Source of the DNA: an uncultured Bacteroidales bacterium
GTDB taxonomy: Bacteria > Bacteroidota > Bacteroidia > Bacteroidales > Paludibacteraceae
Assembly (NCBI GenBank): GCA_903830915.1
Contig: CAIKVR010000410.1
Location: forward strand, 1 to 33,030
DNA: 33,030 nt
Direction of reading: 5' to 3'
Positions 30,767 to 33,030 of the stretch are shown piece by piece. Position 1 is the stretch's first letter; each line of letters starts with the position of its first letter. Under the pieces are notes generated by a model, which made no database searches, was not told the DNA's origin, and was given only the letters and a program-made list of their open reading frames with translations. The position numbers and the translations under genes were made by a program.

Positions 30767-33030
30767 TTAAATGCCAATACTAATTCCAATTGATATTGTC
30801 CTGTTTGTTGGATAAGCATCTAATTCGATACCTGCCGTTGTCAATGGATTTCCATTGTCTGAACCTGATAATTCGGGTGAAAATCCTGAATACTTAGTAA
30901 AGATGAATGGATTTGTAGCGGTTATAAACACCCGTAATTTAGTTATCTGTTTTACGACTTTAGGCATTGTATATCCAATGGTTATGTTGTTCACACGTAA
31001 GAATGAACCATCCTCAACATAGTATGTCGAAGTCAGCGGTGTATCTGAAAACGGTCTAGGATTTGCATAGGTCTGAGCCGGAGCTGATGGAATCCAAAAG
31101 TTGACCAACTCGCTGCGTTCAATGTTTTCGCCACCCCATCGTTGTGCTTTTTTCCCGTTAAATACCTTATTTCCACCTACTCCATACCAATCGGTTGAAA
31201 TATCGAAATGTTTGTATTCAATTCCGAAATTAAACCCGTAGGTGTATTTGGGGATGTATGACCCTGCATTTACTCTGCCTGTAGAATAGGTAAATCCTCC
31301 GTCGACATTGTAACCCGTGGTTTGATACACGTAGAATGAACCAATCGGGTCGCCTTTATGTATTTCCTTCGTATATTGTCCGTTTCCTAAATCGCCACCG
31401 GTCAATTTATCAAAATAACCGCTGTAAATTTCTGTAATGGCATTACTGTTTAAAGCAATATTTACACCCACCTTATAAGTCAGAGATTCACCAATTTTAT
31501 CTTCCCAGTTTATGACTGTTTCAATTCCACTGTTTTGAACCACACCGGCATTTAAAAATACAGGGTCTGGGGATAGAATTGTAGGAAGTTTTACCGGTAA
31601 AATTACATTATCGGTTTTGCGGGTGTATAGGTCAATAGAACCGGATAAACGTTGATGAAGCAGTCGGAAATCAATGCCTCCGCCAAATTCTTTGGTTGTT
31701 TCCCAGGTCAGATTTGGATCAACCGCATAAGGCACATACGAGCCGGGATAAATGGTTTCACCAACACCAAACGGATAACTTGCACCATTTTGGAACAATA
31801 CCTGATTCACTGATGGACAAGCATTTCCATTACCAATTTCGCCATAGCCACCTCTTATTTTTACATAATCAACCACCGAACTCAACGATTCAAAGAAACT
31901 TTCGCTGCTGATAACCCAACCACCGGAAACTGCCGGAAACATTCCCCATTTATTAGTTCCCTGAAAGTCGCTGATACCGTCGCGTCTCAACGATGCTGTA
32001 AGCAAATACTTTTTGTTGTAATTATAATCAACCCTTCCAAAGTATCCCACATTTACGAGCGGAGTTTGACTGGAATTTGAAATCAGCGTGGATGGAGCAG
32101 TTTTATCATCGTTTTTAGATAAATCCAAACTCCAGTAATTTGATTGCGAAGGGACATTATAACGGGTTGCCGATAAATCCTGACTTGTGCGGGAAGTAGA
32201 GCGGGTCATACCAAACACTGCAGTCAGTGAGTGATTGCCAAAATCTTTCGTATACGTCAGGTAATTATCCCAGTTCCAAACATAAAAGTCGCTTCTGCGC
32301 TGTTGCAGGGTGCTATAGTATTTATCCGGGAACTCAGTACCTGTTGGATTTTGGCTGAACCAGTTTTGTTCGTTTGAAGTATAGGTATACCCTTGTCCGG
32401 TGTCATAAGTAGCTCCATAATTTGAGTTGAATTTCAAATCATTAGTGATTTTGAATTCAGCACCAATGGTTCCAAAAAGAGTTACATTCTTATTTTCTTC
32501 AACATTGTAACCCAACATAGCAACAGGATTGGGAACATTGTTGAATTTGTCGCCGGTAACGCCAATCTGACTTGTTGTGCCATCCAGGAAAGGCATTCCC
32601 CATTTTCCATCAGCGTATTTCACAGGCATCATGGGAGCTTGTTTGTAGGCTGCCGTAAATGCACTTAATGGTTTGGGAGTGTTGTTTGTAATTGATAAAT
32701 TGAACGTTTGAGTTATCTTCAACCTGTTTTTGAATAATTTATATTCGTTTTTGCTGATAATATTGGTGCGGTTGTAATCTGTTCCTTTCAAAATACCCTG
32801 TTCGGTATAACGGGATGCACCAAAATAGAAGTTCACATTTTCTTCACCGCCTGATAATGAAATGGCATTATTGGTCGTTACGCCGGTTCGGGTTATTTCA
32901 TTTAGCCAGTTGGTATTATAAGGTTGATTGGTATCAAATTTCGATCTGCCGGAAGCAAAATTCTGATAATAGGCAAATCGGTATGAATCGGCCATGTCAA
33001 TGGTTTTCAACATGCCTTTAAAACCAACAT
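30767..33030 (-). CDS. susC: SusC/RagA-family TonB-linked transporter, C-terminal part (5' end beyond the window)
   Basis: The frame is open to the right edge (VGFKG precedes MLKTIDMADSYRF), so the start lies beyond base 33030. About 753 residues are visible of a protein usually over 1000 long. The signal peptide, carboxypeptidase-like domain and most of the plug are missing. The visible part has the end of the plug (NWLNEITRTGVTTNNAISLSGG) and the beta-barrel with GASRYTEQGILKGTDYNRT, GYFGRVDYNYNKKYLLTASLRRDG, LTWETTKEFGGGIDF, WWF-rich strands and SFLRVNNITIGYTMPK near the end. It forms the outer-membrane channel for the glycan oligomers. It overlaps nothing and is followed by susD after 14 bp. 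Confidence 0.95.
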   Translation of the reverse strand, partial: VGFKGMLKTIDMADSYRFAYYQNFASGRSKFDTNQPYNTNWLNEITRTGVTTNNAISLSGGEENVNFYFGASRYTEQGILKGTDYNRTNIISKNEYKLFKNRLKITQTFNLSITNNTPKPLSAFTAAYKQAPMMPVKYADGKWGMPFLDGTTSQIGVTGDKFNNVPNPVAMLGYNVEENKNVTLFGTIGAEFKITNDLKFNSNYGATYDTGQGYTYTSNEQNWFSQNPTGTEFPDKYYSTLQQRRSDFYVWNWDNYLTYTKDFGNHSLTAVFGMTRSTSRTSQDLSATRYNVPSQSNYWSLDLSKNDDKTAPSTLISNSSQTPLVNVGYFGRVDYNYNKKYLLTASLRRDGISDFQGTNKWGMFPAVSGGWVISSESFFESLSSVVDYVKIRGGYGEIGNGNACPSVNQVLFQNGASYPFGVGETIYPGSYVPYAVDPNLTWETTKEFGGGIDFRLLHQRLSGSIDLYTRKTDNVILPVKLPTILSPDPVFLNAGVVQNSGIETVINWEDKIGESLTYKVGVNIALNSNAITEIYSGYFDKLTGGDLGNGQYTKEIHKGDPIGSFYVYQTTGYNVDGGFTYSTGRVNAGSYIPKYTYGFNFGIEYKHFDISTDWYGVGGNKVFNGKKAQRWGGENIERSELVNFWIPSAPAQTYANPRPFSDTPLTSTYYVEDGSFLRVNNITIGYTMPKVVKQITKLRVFITATNPFIFTKYSGFSPELSGSDNGNPLTTAGIELDAYPTNRTISIGISIGI

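Overview
The window looks like a chromosomal segment of an anaerobic, carbohydrate-fermenting member of the Bacteroidetes, most likely order Bacteroidales. The reasons are a SusC/SusD pair with surface lipoproteins, several proteins with type IX secretion (T9SS) C-terminal sorting domains, BspA-type leucine-rich repeats, FISUMP domains, -7 promoter boxes of the TAnnTTTG type, and a Pta-AckA acetate route. No phage, transposase or CRISPR array is visible. Genus cannot be fixed from sequence alone.

Layout. (1) 1-2565, plus strand: the 3' end of pta, a 3-hydroxyacyl-CoA dehydrogenase-like gene, then ackA. (2) 2638-4674, minus: a BtuB-like TonB-dependent receptor, sharing a two-way terminator with ackA. 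(3) 4873-9527, plus: a TerB/J-domain co-chaperone, cysS, rbfA, a LolC/E-type permease and a small lipoprotein. (4) 9701-9954: tRNA-Gly(GCC) and tRNA-Leu(UAA). (5) 10065-12619, minus: a NarL/LuxR response regulator and its TPR sensor kinase, the kinase split by a one-base frameshift in an A7 run. (6) 12779-22940, plus: four secreted proteins: a 1791-residue LRR protein ending in cohesin-like, dockerin and T9SS modules, a small T9SS protein, a three-domain FISUMP protein and a jelly-roll-type T9SS protein. (7) 22959-26558: a membrane metallophosphoesterase (minus) and a patatin/beta-barrel phospholipase (plus). (8) 26566-33030, minus: a polysaccharide utilisation locus transcribed susC (5' end outside the window), susD, a LamG surface lipoprotein, and a GH144-type glucanase that points to beta-1,2-glucan as substrate.

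The most notable signal is non-coding. The promoters of the giant LRR gene and of the small-T9SS/FISUMP pair, 5.6 kb apart, share one architecture: a perfect palindrome AATACC-N8-GGTATT, then 21 bp, a TAATTTTG -7 box, and a common leader word TACTAATCTTTAAAATAA just before the start codon. The first copy lies between the LRR gene and the divergent kinase/regulator pair. This suggests a small regulon of secreted surface proteins, plausibly controlled by the adjacent NarL-type regulator, whose partner kinase is frameshifted in this sequence.
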